Assembly (NCBI GenBank): GCA_001664505.1
Contig: CP011806.1
Coordinates: 3,322,170-3,386,169 of the forward strand
DNA length: 64,000 nucleotides
Reading direction: 5' to 3'
Origin: Acidobacteria bacterium Mor1
Lineage (GTDB): Bacteria; Acidobacteriota; Polarisedimenticolia; Polarisedimenticolales; Polarisedimenticolaceae
Part shown: positions 23,294-31,670 of the stretch, one piece after another
How the letters are laid out: every line of letters begins with the position of its first letter
Numbering within the stretch: position 1 is the first letter of the stretch
Program-made: the position numbers and the translations under genes
The notes under the pieces: generated by a model
Told to the model about the DNA's origin: nothing
The model's input: only the letters and a program-made list of their open reading frames with translations
Database searches by the model: none

Positions 23294-23359
23294 CACTCGA
23301 ACCTCCGCCGCCCCGAATGGGGGACGACATGCCTGGACCAAACCGCTGTTGGAAAGGGG

Positions 23360-24094
23360 TCAGGCGGCGGCGGGAGGTGCCCGGAGGCTCGCGAGGGATC
23401 GGGAGCCGGCGGCTCCGAAGGTGAGGCTCGGTTCGTCGTGGTGGATAGGCTTGATCAGGCGGCGCAGCCGAGCGAGCAACTCGGCGAGTTCGGCGCTCTC
23501 TGTGCGGCGCGCCAGCAGGCGGGCCAGGTCCCGGGCGTCGTCGAGGTCACCGACCACCGGCATGGTGGCGGTGGCGAATCCGGCTCGCTCCAGGCGCTCG
23601 GCGGTCAGGCGGCCCACCGCCGAGGAGCCCCAGGGCATGCGGCGGAAGAGTTCCTCGCAGTCCCTGGTCAGCCCGAGCAGGGCGTAGCCGCCGTCACGGG
23701 CCGGGCCGAGCACGGCCCCCTTCCCCGCGGCGCCCGCCCGATCGAGTCGCGCCAGTGCCTCGACCAGGTAGCTCCGGGTGACCTCCGGGGCGTCGTTCCC
23801 CAGCAGCAGCACCCGGCGGTACCCCCGGGCGAAAGCATCACGAACAGAGAACTCGAGGCTCTGGCCGAAAGTCGCTCCACGCTGTGGAAAGTGGGTTCCG
23901 CGGGCCGGCACCTGGCCGGCCGGGGACGCGACGAGCAGGTCGACTCCGGGGAGGCTCTCGCAGACCTCCTGGGCCCGCTCGATCAGCCGGGAAAAGACAG
24001 CGGTTGTCTGGGCGCCGGTGCCCAGCACCTTGCGCCGCCCCTCGGCCTCGGCCGAAAGGGTGAACAGCACCACTGCCGTGTCGTTTCGCCGCAT
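23360..24094 (-). CDS. DUF2064 glycosyltransferase-like protein (TIGR04282 type)
   Basis: 244 residues from the ATG at 24094. GPARDGGYALLGL (about 132-144) is the diagnostic DUF2064 segment (GPxxDGGYxLIGL), preceded by RRVLLLGNDAPEVTRSYLVE where the metal-binding D lies, and followed by FRRMPWGSSAVGRLTAERL. The fold is a nucleotide-sugar (GT-A-like) transferase. Members of this group are annotated in arsenosugar biosynthesis loci. It is the first gene of the operon that includes the ArsM-like methyltransferase. Sugar donor and acceptor are unknown. The longer frame to 24427 covers the divergent promoter region and is rejected. Confidence 0.8.
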   Translation of the reverse strand: MRRNDTAVVLFTLSAEAEGRRKVLGTGAQTTAVFSRLIERAQEVCESLPGVDLLVASPAGQVPARGTHFPQRGATFGQSLEFSVRDAFARGYRRVLLLGNDAPEVTRSYLVEALARLDRAGAAGKGAVLGPARDGGYALLGLTRDCEELFRRMPWGSSAVGRLTAERLERAGFATATMPVVGDLDDARDLARLLARRTESAELAELLARLRRLIKPIHHDEPSLTFGAAGSRSLASLRAPPAAA

Positions 24095-24132
24095 CTGCGT
24101 CCTGGATCTCCGTCCGGAACCCGCTCCGGGCA

Positions 24133-24168
24133 CCGGGGCTAACCCCGGCACCCGCGGGAACATTCCCG
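24133..24168. promoter_or_regulatory. pair of inverted repeats between the divergent arsenic-locus transcripts
   Basis: CCGGGG-CTAA-CCCCGG occupies 24133-24148 and CGGGAA-CA-TTCCCG occupies 24155-24168. Both have perfect six-base arms. They lie 39-74 bases upstream of the glycosyltransferase ATG and 113-148 upstream of the radical SAM ATG, the expected place for an operator or for a hairpin in the 5' leader. No ArsR gene is seen in this window. Confidence 0.4.
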
Positions 24169-24280
24169 AAAAGCGGATCGGGCCACGATTGTACCTGCCG
24201 GGACGGCCGCCTTCCGGCCGGCATGCCGATCCGCCCGGGGCGGAATAGCAGGCCCCGGTGCGCTCGTTACAATCGAACCG

Positions 24281-25159
24281 ATGAGCAACCTTCAACAGGC
24301 CGAGATCCCCGCGGTTGAGCTGCGCTCCCTGGACACCCTGTGGTTCCAGGTCTCGGGCACCCTCTGCAACCTGGCCTGCAGCCACTGCCTGGTTTCGGCC
24401 TCGCCGACCAACCGCACCCACGAGCATCTCTCGCTATCGAAGGTCGAGGGCTACCTCGACGAAGCGGTGCGCCTCGGGGTGCGGGAGTTCTACTTCACCG
24501 GCGGAGAGCCGTTCCTCAACCCTGAGATGGAAGCGATCCTCGAACGGACGCTGGAGCTCGGCCCGGCCACGGTGCTGACCAACGGCCTGCTGCTCAACAC
24601 CGAGCGCTGCGCCCGGCTCAAACAGATGAGCGACCGCAGCGACTACTCGCTGGATCTGCGGGTCTCGATCGACGGCTACGACAGCGCCAGCAACGATCCG
24701 ATTCGCGGCGAAGGCAGCTTCGTACGGATCCTCAAGGGCATCGGCAACCTGGCCGCCGCCGGACTCAACCCGGTGATCACCGTCACCGAGGTTTGTAGCG
24801 AAGTGGCGTCGGCCAAGGGGCGCGAACGGTTCTTCGAAGTGCTGCGGGAGCACGGCCTCGAGAAGCCTCGGCTGAAGATCCTGCCGGTCTTCAAGATCGG
24901 CGCCGAGAGTGAGCGGGGCGGCGACTACGCCGACTGGCAGCGGCTCAAACCGGAAGACGCTCTCGACGGTCGCTGGGATCACCTGCAGTGCAGCTCCAGC
25001 CGTATGGTCACCGCCTCCGGCGTCTGGGTTTGCCCGATCCTGATCAACGTGCCCGGCGGAAGAATGGGCGAACGGATCGCCGACACCCTGGGGGACTATC
25101 CCCTGGCGCATCAGGCCTGCTGGACCTGTCACGTCGAGGGAGCGACCTGCCGCACATGA
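24281..25159 (+). CDS. radical SAM enzyme with Cys-rich SPASM-like C terminus
   Basis: 292 residues. The radical SAM cluster motif is C29-x3-C33-x2-C36 (TLCNLACSHC), followed by FTGGEPFLNPEM, the SAM-binding GGEP segment. Further on the barrel shows DLRVSIDGYDSASNDPIRGE and KPRLKILPVFKIGAES. The C terminus has five Cys (C237, C251, C280, C283, C290) placed as in SPASM/twitch auxiliary iron-sulfur sites, ending ACWTCHVEGATC. It is not the ArsS arsenosugar enzyme, which carries a different C-terminal domain. Overlaps the next gene by 4 bases (ATGA). Divergent from the ArsM operon; the reaction is unknown, possibly modification of an arsenical or a peptide. Confidence 0.87.
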   Translation: MSNLQQAEIPAVELRSLDTLWFQVSGTLCNLACSHCLVSASPTNRTHEHLSLSKVEGYLDEAVRLGVREFYFTGGEPFLNPEMEAILERTLELGPATVLTNGLLLNTERCARLKQMSDRSDYSLDLRVSIDGYDSASNDPIRGEGSFVRILKGIGNLAAAGLNPVITVTEVCSEVASAKGRERFFEVLREHGLEKPRLKILPVFKIGAESERGGDYADWQRLKPEDALDGRWDHLQCSSSRMVTASGVWVCPILINVPGGRMGERIADTLGDYPLAHQACWTCHVEGATCRT

Positions 25160-26118
25160 GCAAGTTCCCCGACCACAAGGGCAAGGCGACCCTCGACGGC
25201 AAACTCGTGCCCCTCGAGGAGTTCCGCGCCGAGTGCAAACGCCATGGCCGCAGCCTTGAAGACGGCGAACGCGCCGCGGAGGCACAGCGGTTGGTTTCCG
25301 TCGGTGGCGACGGCGTCGAGGTCGAGGGCCCCTTTGAGCGGGTGCTGGTCTTCGGCGGGGTCTACAGCAATCACTACGGCCTGAGCGCGGTGCTCGAGGC
25401 GGCGGAACGCCACCGTGCCGATGCGATCTATTGCCTGGGCGACCTCGGCGGCTTCGGCCCCAAACCCGAGAAGGTCTGGCCGCTGCTCACCGCGGCCGGC
25501 GTGCGCTGCATCCAGGGCAACTACGAGCAGTCTCTGGCCACCGGTCACGAAGACTGCAACTGCGGGTACACCGATCCCCGGGACAACCACTTCGCCGAGC
25601 TCTCCTACAACTACACCGCACGCAACTGCTCCGACGAGTTCAAGGCCTGGATGGGCGGACTGCCCGAGCGGCGGCGAGTGCGGGTCGGTGACCGGGAGTT
25701 GCTGCTGGTCCACGGCTCGCCGCGGCAGGTCAACGAATTCCTGTTCCACACCACCACCCCGGTGCCCTTCCTCGAGGTGTTGCTGGAGCAGGAGCGTTGC
25801 GATGCAATGCTCTGCACCCACACCGGCCTGCACTGGCACCGGCGGCTACCCTCGGGACGAGACGCGATCAACGTCGGCGTGATCGGCCGCCCGGCCAACG
25901 ACGGCACCACCGACGTGCGCTACGCCCTGCTCGAGGCCGGCGGTAACGGCGGACTACGGGTAGAGCTGCCCGCCCTGCGCTACGACCACGAGGCACTGGC
26001 CGCCGAGATGCGGGCCGAGTCGTTGCCCGAAGAGTTCGTCGAGACCATCCTCACCGGCTGGTGGACCACCTGCCTCGAGATCCTGCCGGCGAAGGAACGC
26101 GCCACTTCGAAGTTCTGA
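25156..26118 (+). CDS. metallophosphoesterase-like protein with altered metal motifs
   Basis: 320 residues from the ATG that overlaps the radical SAM stop (ATGA). The fold is that of the MPE family: the first strand VLVFGGVYSNHYGLSAVLEA, then IYCLGDLGGFGPKPEKV, CIQGNYEQSLATG, LLVHGSPRQ, and INVGVIGRPANDG near the end. Compared with active phosphoesterases (SDIHGN, GNHD, GHTH), the first D-x-H reads G-x-Y and the GNH histidine reads Y; GD and the HGSP histidine are kept. A Cys pair lies in EDCNCGYTDPRDNHF. A subfamily with a similar altered first motif may exist; I cannot check. Coupled translation ties it to the radical SAM enzyme. Catalysis is doubtful; a binding or non-canonical role is possible. 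Confidence 0.75.
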   Translation: MSKFPDHKGKATLDGKLVPLEEFRAECKRHGRSLEDGERAAEAQRLVSVGGDGVEVEGPFERVLVFGGVYSNHYGLSAVLEAAERHRADAIYCLGDLGGFGPKPEKVWPLLTAAGVRCIQGNYEQSLATGHEDCNCGYTDPRDNHFAELSYNYTARNCSDEFKAWMGGLPERRRVRVGDRELLLVHGSPRQVNEFLFHTTTPVPFLEVLLEQERCDAMLCTHTGLHWHRRLPSGRDAINVGVIGRPANDGTTDVRYALLEAGGNGGLRVELPALRYDHEALAAEMRAESLPEEFVETILTGWWTTCLEILPAKERATSKF

Positions 26119-26124
26119 GGCTGC

Positions 26125-26850
26125 CTAGGCCCCGTCGGGCTCGCGCATCAGCCACGGGCCCATGGACATCGCGATCAGGTTGACCACGAAGTGGATCGCG
26201 ATCGGAATCCACAGTGAACCGGTGACCACCAGGATCACCCCGACGATGATCGCCAGTACCACGCACATCGCCACCGCCCGCGGCTCCTGGTTGAGGTGCA
26301 ACACACCGAAGGAGATGGCCGGCAGCACGACCGCGGCAGCAACGCCCAGGGTCGAACTGCCGGTGAAGTGGCCGACGTAGGCGATCAGGAACCCGCGGAA
26401 CAGCACCTCTTCCCACACGGCGGCGGCGGCGATCGCCGGAAGCGTATGGAGCACCTCGATCCGGTTCACCGGCATGTGAGGCGCTTCCCGGCGACAACGC
26501 GCCCTGGACTCTTCCAGCTTCGACGGCCGCAACTTCTCGTAGGTATCGGCGCCGTAGACCGCGAAGTAGAGCAGCGTCAGCGCCAGGGCACTTCCCAGGT
26601 TCGTGGGCGCCTCCGTCAAGCCCAGCTCCGAGAACGACCGGCCACCCAGGTACCACACCCCCAGGGTCATCCCTCCGAAGACGGTGTGGGCGAAGGCGGT
26701 ACTCCAGTAGGCGCCTCGCTTCTCCGCGGTGGTCTGCGGCTGCGGCTCCGTGGCGGCCGAGTCCTCGGCCTCGCCCGACGAGCCCCAGGCCTGGAGCACC
26801 GGCAGAACGAGCCCGAAGGCAAGCGCCAGTAGATGGTCCAGAAGCTTCAT
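26125..26850 (-). CDS. CPBP family intramembrane glutamic protease (Abi/CAAX-type)
   Basis: 241 residues from the ATG at 26850. Several membrane helices carry the family motifs: WEEVLFRGFL (E-E-x3-R), FGVLHLNQEP (conserved His) and IAIHFVVNLIAM near the end (H-x3-N). The N-terminal part has one helix, a Glu/Thr-rich loop and further helices. CPBP proteases process or bind membrane proteins; in bacteria many are linked to bacteriocin immunity or processing. It ends 7 bases from the convergent metallophosphoesterase gene. No partner substrate is evident. Confidence 0.85.
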   Translation of the reverse strand: MKLLDHLLALAFGLVLPVLQAWGSSGEAEDSAATEPQPQTTAEKRGAYWSTAFAHTVFGGMTLGVWYLGGRSFSELGLTEAPTNLGSALALTLLYFAVYGADTYEKLRPSKLEESRARCRREAPHMPVNRIEVLHTLPAIAAAAVWEEVLFRGFLIAYVGHFTGSSTLGVAAAVVLPAISFGVLHLNQEPRAVAMCVVLAIIVGVILVVTGSLWIPIAIHFVVNLIAMSMGPWLMREPDGA

Positions 26851-26926
26851 CCAACCGCATCCCTCATAGGCACCGCACAACCGTAGCCTCGAAGGATACG
26901 CTGGCCCAACCGAAACGAAGCGGTGG

Positions 26927-28213
26927 TTACCTCTTCATCTCGAGATCCAGAGGACGCCGCCCCCCCGAATCGCCGACCTCTCCTCCCTGTGCCCCTCCGG
27001 CGCCGCCGCAGGACTCACGTGAGTCCGACGAGAGTATGCCAAAGGCGAGCATCGCACTCTCTCGATAGCGTTCGATAGCGGCGTTCCGATCGCTGGACCG
27101 TAGGGTCCGAGCCTGCTCCAATGCAGCCACCGCCTGAGCGTGCGCCGAAGGGAACGCCACGATCGACTCCACCAGCCCCAGTGTAAAACTATCGACCACC
27201 ATCCAGATGTGATCTCGGGTGTCGGACCGGAGCCGTTGGAGCTCTTGCGATGTGAACTGTCGAGCTTCTCCAGATCTGTTGTCGATGGAATCGGCGGCAA
27301 CGAGCTGAATTAGCCAACTCGAATATGCGGAATAGACAGTATCCGAGTAACAACGAGTCGCAGACTCGGTATCCGGAACAACATGATGGTTGGGGCAGTC
27401 GGAGCTAGGCCCTAGTGCCTTGACGGTGAAAGCAAGCTGATAGAGCATACTCGCACCATCATCTCCACCGGTGGTCGTGAGAGTTACCAACCGATCGGTC
27501 GGCGGCGGATTCAACGCATCGAACGCGAGTTCCCCCTCACCGAGACCCTCGTCGCCATCGAACCCGAGCAGCGAAGTGGCAACACCTATTCCTGATAGCC
27601 TCTCTGCAAGTTTCAGAGGAACCTTCCGGAAGAGACCGACGACCGTGGTCGTAATCGCAGTCGTGTCTCTGATCTTGGGCCAGGCATCGCCGTCGTCTTC
27701 GATCGACTTGACCGTGATCGTGATCGCCTCCAACGGCTCACATTCAATGTGAAGCTTGTTCTTCTGCTCGTTGTCGTAGACGTTTCGGAGAGGAACGAAC
27801 TCGAATGCGTGTGGAGCGACCCCCAGGATCGGAACCAAGCCGGCCCAGACCTGGGTCGGGTGACCCGGGCGCACAATCTTGATCACGGATACCACTTCCC
27901 CTTTGCCGGGGCTGGACCAGTCGTCGAGGTTCAACTCCTCCCTGGCGGCTTGATTTGCAGCCTGGATCGAGGCTAGCCGCACACCCACGGCGAGCTTGCC
28001 CGGGCCCTGGCCGGGGTGGTCCTCGCAATGAGCATGGCTCGATAGAGATGCCCCCCACAGAAATGCGAGCACCAACAGACCTTTGACGAGAAGCGGGGGG
28101 CCGCCCCCATCCGGCGTTGTGGCCGGAGTGTGATCCAAAGTCTCGAGACGCTTTCTGTACGGTGTAAGGCTGAGGCACGGAAACACGGGGACGAAGCCGA
28201 TTCGCAACCGCAT
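26927..28213 (-). CDS. exported or anchored hypothetical protein of atypical composition
   Basis: 428 residues from the ATG at 28213, chosen for the AAGGAG nine bases upstream. A hydrophobic segment (LLVKGLLVLAFLWGASLSSH, around residues 45-65) acts as a late signal or anchor. After it come mixed regions, including KLAVGVRLASIQAANQAARE, AWPKIRDTTAITTTVVGLF and a helical C-terminal part (HAQAVAALEQARTLRSSDRN). The tail has Gly/Cys-rich GGAGGAQGG. Codon use is clearly less GC-biased than in the neighbours, and more codons end in A or T, so recent transfer is likely. No family recognised; I cannot assign a function. Confidence 0.55.
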   Translation of the reverse strand: MRLRIGFVPVFPCLSLTPYRKRLETLDHTPATTPDGGGPPLLVKGLLVLAFLWGASLSSHAHCEDHPGQGPGKLAVGVRLASIQAANQAAREELNLDDWSSPGKGEVVSVIKIVRPGHPTQVWAGLVPILGVAPHAFEFVPLRNVYDNEQKNKLHIECEPLEAITITVKSIEDDGDAWPKIRDTTAITTTVVGLFRKVPLKLAERLSGIGVATSLLGFDGDEGLGEGELAFDALNPPPTDRLVTLTTTGGDDGASMLYQLAFTVKALGPSSDCPNHHVVPDTESATRCYSDTVYSAYSSWLIQLVAADSIDNRSGEARQFTSQELQRLRSDTRDHIWMVVDSFTLGLVESIVAFPSAHAQAVAALEQARTLRSSDRNAAIERYRESAMLAFGILSSDSRESCGGAGGAQGGEVGDSGGRRPLDLEMKR

Positions 28214-28458
28214 GGAAACTCCTTTGGTTCGAGCCGCTGCTTCAACGACGACCTGCCGTTCAAGACGGTAGGAGCTTACGCAGAACCGGACTCGGACGAG
28301 TGTCGGAGCTTTGCTTCCTGCGGACCGATGATCCGTTGCAGCGTCGCAACCACCACTTGTGTTGCGGCTACCGGTCTCCGCCTTTGGGATAGGTGGAACC
28401 CATGGCATACGGCCCCCCTCTGTTCCTGTGCACCCGCCTCACACGACTCCAGGGCGGC

Positions 28459-29148
28459 CTAGCCGACCCAGCGATACCCTGCCTTGCGCGCCGTGAGAAT
28501 GTGCCTGGGCTTCGAAGGGTCTTTCTCGAGCTTGCGCCGCAGTTCACCGATGTGGGTGTCCACGGTGCGGGAGACGACGTCGGCGGCGTAGCCCCAGACC
28601 TCGTCCAGCAGTTGCTGGCGCGTACGGACCCGGCCGGCGTTGTGCACCAGCGCCAGCAGCAGGTCGAACTCCTTGGGCGCCAGCTCCACCGGCATACCGC
28701 CTCGCAGCACGGTACGGGCCTCGGGTTCGATCTCGATCGCCCCGAAGCGGAAGACCTTGGCGGGTGCAGCATCTTCGCCGTCACCGCTGCGCCGCAGGAG
28801 CGCCTCGACCCGCGCGATCAGCTCCAACAACCCGAAGGGCTTGGTCACGTAGTCGTCGGCGCCGGTACGCAGGCCGAGTACCTTGTCGCTCTCCTCGCCG
28901 CGAGCGGTCAGCACCAACACCGGCACCTTGTCGTCCCCCTTGCGGATCGCGTCGAGTACCGAGAGACCGTCCATGCCGGGAAGCATCAGATCGAGAATCA
29001 CCAGATCGGGGGCCGAACGGCGCACCGCCTCCAAACCTTCACGGCCGTCGGTGCAGACCTCGACCCTGTAGCCCTCGAGTTCCAGGTTGTTGCGCAGCCC
29101 GAAGGCGAGGCCGGGGTTGTCCTCGACGATCAGGATCCGCGCCTTCAT
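28459..29148 (-). CDS. OmpR/PhoB-type response regulator
   Basis: 229 residues from the ATG at 29148. The receiver domain (1-120) has E9/D10 in ILIVEDNPGL, the phosphorylated D53 in LVILDLMLPGMDGLS, the switch Thr in VLTARGEESDK, and K105 in DDYVTKPFGLLEL. The C-terminal winged helix (about 128-229) shows VELAPKEFDLLLALVHNAGR and VVSRTVDTHIGELRRKLEKD, then GYRWVG. It binds DNA when phosphorylated by the adjacent kinase. Start overlaps the kinase stop by 4 bases, so the pair is one operon. Targets unknown. Confidence 0.92.
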   Translation of the reverse strand: MKARILIVEDNPGLAFGLRNNLELEGYRVEVCTDGREGLEAVRRSAPDLVILDLMLPGMDGLSVLDAIRKGDDKVPVLVLTARGEESDKVLGLRTGADDYVTKPFGLLELIARVEALLRRSGDGEDAAPAKVFRFGAIEIEPEARTVLRGGMPVELAPKEFDLLLALVHNAGRVRTRQQLLDEVWGYAADVVSRTVDTHIGELRRKLEKDPSKPRHILTARKAGYRWVG

Positions 29149-30746
29149 GCTTCCCTCGGTAGTTCCACGACGAAGCGTGCGCCACCCCGGGCGCCGTCTT
29201 CCACCGAGACCCGGCCGCCGTGAAGCGCGATCAGGTCCCGCACCAACGTCAGTCCGATTCCGGACCCGGCGACCGCCGATCGTTCGTCGCGAGGAAGCCG
29301 CTGCCAGCGGCGCCAGATGCGCTCCCGCTCCGCCGCCGGGATACCGGGCCCCTGATCTTCGACCCAGATGCGGGCATGGGATCCGTCGATCTCGGCGCCC
29401 AGCCGCACCTCCTGATCGGCCGGACCGTACTTGACGGCGTTGTCCAGCAGATTGAGCACCACCTGGGTCATGGCGTCGACGTCGGCGTTGCAGACGACCG
29501 AGTCCTCGAGGTCGGCGGCGACGGTCACCCGCCTTGCCCGGGCGATGGGCATGAAACGCTCGATGACCTCTCGCAGCATCGGCGCCAGGTCGACCCGCTC
29601 CGGCGCCAGACGAATCGCTCCACGATCGCCTCGGGAAAACTGCAGCACGTTCTCGACCAGGAGACTGAGCCGCCGGGATTCCTGGTCGATGATCTCGAGG
29701 GAGCGCTGCCGCTCCTCGTCGTTGCGGTCCCGGCCGAGCAGCAGCGTCTCGGCGAACAGGCGAATCTGGGTCAGCGGCGTGCGCAGCTCGTGGGAGACCC
29801 GTGAGACGAACTCGGCGCGCATCTGGGCCAACGCCCGCTCCCGCCTGAGCTGTGCGATCGCCGCCAGCAACAATCCGACGGTCAGCACCAGCAGGGTGCC
29901 GAGCACCGGCAGCCGGGATCGAGGCAAACCGCCGATGACCAACCGGGAAGCAGCCGACGGATCGATCGAGGTCAACAGCGTCATCCCCTCGAACATGCCG
30001 CTGTAGGTGTCGCCGAAGGGGGTGTAGGTGGCCAGCATCGGATCGCTGGACCGGCCGTGAACGAAGACCGGGGCACCGGCCACGTCGTTCAGCCGGATCG
30101 AGAGCAGCTCGTTGGACAGCTCTCCGTCGCCGAGAGATGCGGGAAGCAGCGGAGAGTCGGCGACCATCGCCTCGAAACGGGGCTGCAGCGATTCGAGATT
30201 GACCTCGAAGCCGATGGTCCACGTCTTGTCGCCGGCGGAGCGCCCCAACGGAGCGACCACGAAGGAACGCTGCCGCTCCCCTTCGCCGTCGTGGAGCACT
30301 CGCACCGCAGGCCGGGAACCATCTTCTGCCGCCGGCTCGTCACGGATCGAAGCCAACAGCCAGCTAGCGATCCGCTCTTCCAACGGCTCGCCGGTCACCG
30401 CGAGTTCTCCTGCGCCATCGACCAGAATCAGAGTGCGCAGCAGGGGCGCCGCCTGAAGCTCCCCGGGCTGCGGCAACACCGGCAGGTCAGGGTCGAGCCG
30501 TTGCTCCAACTCGGTCAGCGCCGCGAAGTAGCCGCGATAGCCGATCTCTACCGAGGTGCGACGAATGAACTCGTCGGCGATCACCTGGGCGTAGTCCCGC
30601 AACACACTCTCGGCGACCTGGCGATGGAACCGGTAGGCGTAGGCTGCCTGCAGCGCCAGGATCCCGACCAGCAGGATCGCCGCAGACAGGAGCCCGACGA
30701 TCAGGCGGGATCGCCAGACACCCTGACCGCTGCGGAGCTTCGCCAT
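29145..30746 (-). CDS. two-component sensor histidine kinase
   Basis: 533 residues. Membrane helices at 13-35 and 279-299 enclose a periplasmic sensor of about 240 residues. The HisKA domain has the phosphoacceptor H319 in VSRVSHELRTPL, followed by a HATPase_c with NLLDNAVKYG (N box), DQGPGIP (G1) and GSGIGLTLVRDL (G2). It phosphorylates the overlapping response regulator. The periplasmic domain has no sequence features that name a ligand. The order here, kinase then regulator, is opposite to the usual OmpR-type arrangement. Confidence 0.92.
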   Translation of the reverse strand: MAKLRSGQGVWRSRLIVGLLSAAILLVGILALQAAYAYRFHRQVAESVLRDYAQVIADEFIRRTSVEIGYRGYFAALTELEQRLDPDLPVLPQPGELQAAPLLRTLILVDGAGELAVTGEPLEERIASWLLASIRDEPAAEDGSRPAVRVLHDGEGERQRSFVVAPLGRSAGDKTWTIGFEVNLESLQPRFEAMVADSPLLPASLGDGELSNELLSIRLNDVAGAPVFVHGRSSDPMLATYTPFGDTYSGMFEGMTLLTSIDPSAASRLVIGGLPRSRLPVLGTLLVLTVGLLLAAIAQLRRERALAQMRAEFVSRVSHELRTPLTQIRLFAETLLLGRDRNDEERQRSLEIIDQESRRLSLLVENVLQFSRGDRGAIRLAPERVDLAPMLREVIERFMPIARARRVTVAADLEDSVVCNADVDAMTQVVLNLLDNAVKYGPADQEVRLGAEIDGSHARIWVEDQGPGIPAAERERIWRRWQRLPRDERSAVAGSGIGLTLVRDLIALHGGRVSVEDGARGGARFVVELPREA

Positions 30747-30901
30747 CGTTCCATGCTAACAAGCTGCGGCCCGCACCGAGACTCCCGCAGGGCATCCTGA
30801 CCGTTTCCTGACAAAACCCTTGCCCGCCGTTGACCCCTCGGAAAGCGGCGCTCGCTACGCTCGTTCGGTCACTCGCTCGCCACGTCTCAGGGAGGTGCTC
30901 C

Positions 30902-31657
30902 ATGATCCGATTCCGACTCATCGCCGCTTTTTCGATTGCTCCGCTGCTGATGTGCCTGGCCGCATCACAGGCCCAGGCGCAGATCCCGGACACGTTCGAG
31001 AACCTGCAGGTATTGCCCGAGAACATCTCCAAGCAGGAGCTGATGCAGATCATGCGCAAGTTCGCCGGGGATCTGGGTGTGCGCTGCAGCCACTGTCACG
31101 AAGGGCCGGACAACCTCCAGGGCATGGACTTCGCCACCGACGAGAAACCGGCCAAGAAGGTCGCCCGCTCGATGATGAAGATGGTCGACGCGATCAACGA
31201 CAAACATCTGGCCGGCGTCGAGACCGGGCGGGAGCTACGGGTCGAGGTCACCTGCCAGACCTGCCACAGCGGACTCAACGTACCCCGCACCATCGATGGG
31301 CTGATTGCCGACAGGCTGAAGAGCGACGGCATCGAATCCGCGAGGGCGCTCTACCGCGATTTGCGGGAGCAGCACTTCGGCAGTGCGGCCTACGACTTCT
31401 CGAGCAAGCCGCTCAACACCCTGGCCGAGAGAGTCGCGCGCGGCGGCCAGGTCGATGAGGGCCTGGCGCTGATCGACCTGAACATCGAGTTCCACCCCGA
31501 GGACGGCTACACCCGGATCCTCCAGGGAGGGATCCTGATGTCCGCAGGTAAACGGGACCAGGCGATCGCCGCCTTCGAGAAAGCGCTCGAGATCGATCCG
31601 GAGAACGGCTGGGCTCGGCAGCAGCTCGAAAGGATCCGCGGCGCAGGCGAGAAGTAG
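30902..31657 (+). CDS. di-heme c-type cytochrome of the reaction-centre cytochrome family fused to TPR
   Basis: 251 residues from the ATG at 30902 with GGGAGGTG upstream. Signal peptide at 1-26. Heme motifs are CSHCH (62-66) and CQTCH (118-122), both CxxCH. Around them lies the pattern of the photosynthetic-reaction-centre cytochrome c family: LPENISKQELMQIMRKFAG, then DEKPAKKVARSMMKMVDAIN. These small relatives, with two hemes rather than four, are numerous in Acidobacteriota and Planctomycetota, which lack reaction centres. The C-terminal ~80 residues form a TPR (GGQVDEGLALIDLNIEFHPE, AIAAFEKALEIDPENGWARQ). A periplasmic electron carrier held in a larger assembly is inferred. A long helical terminator follows. 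Confidence 0.87.
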   Translation: MIRFRLIAAFSIAPLLMCLAASQAQAQIPDTFENLQVLPENISKQELMQIMRKFAGDLGVRCSHCHEGPDNLQGMDFATDEKPAKKVARSMMKMVDAINDKHLAGVETGRELRVEVTCQTCHSGLNVPRTIDGLIADRLKSDGIESARALYRDLREQHFGSAAYDFSSKPLNTLAERVARGGQVDEGLALIDLNIEFHPEDGYTRILQGGILMSAGKRDQAIAAFEKALEIDPENGWARQQLERIRGAGEK

Positions 31658-31670
31658 GCGTAGATGAACC

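Noticed and set aside
20154-26118. Arsinothricin-type (ArsL/ArsM) cluster
   Set aside because: The radical SAM protein has the standard C-x3-C-x2-C motif and SPASM-like tail rather than the atypical motif I associate with ArsL, and no ArsN-type acetyltransferase or MFS exporter is adjacent.
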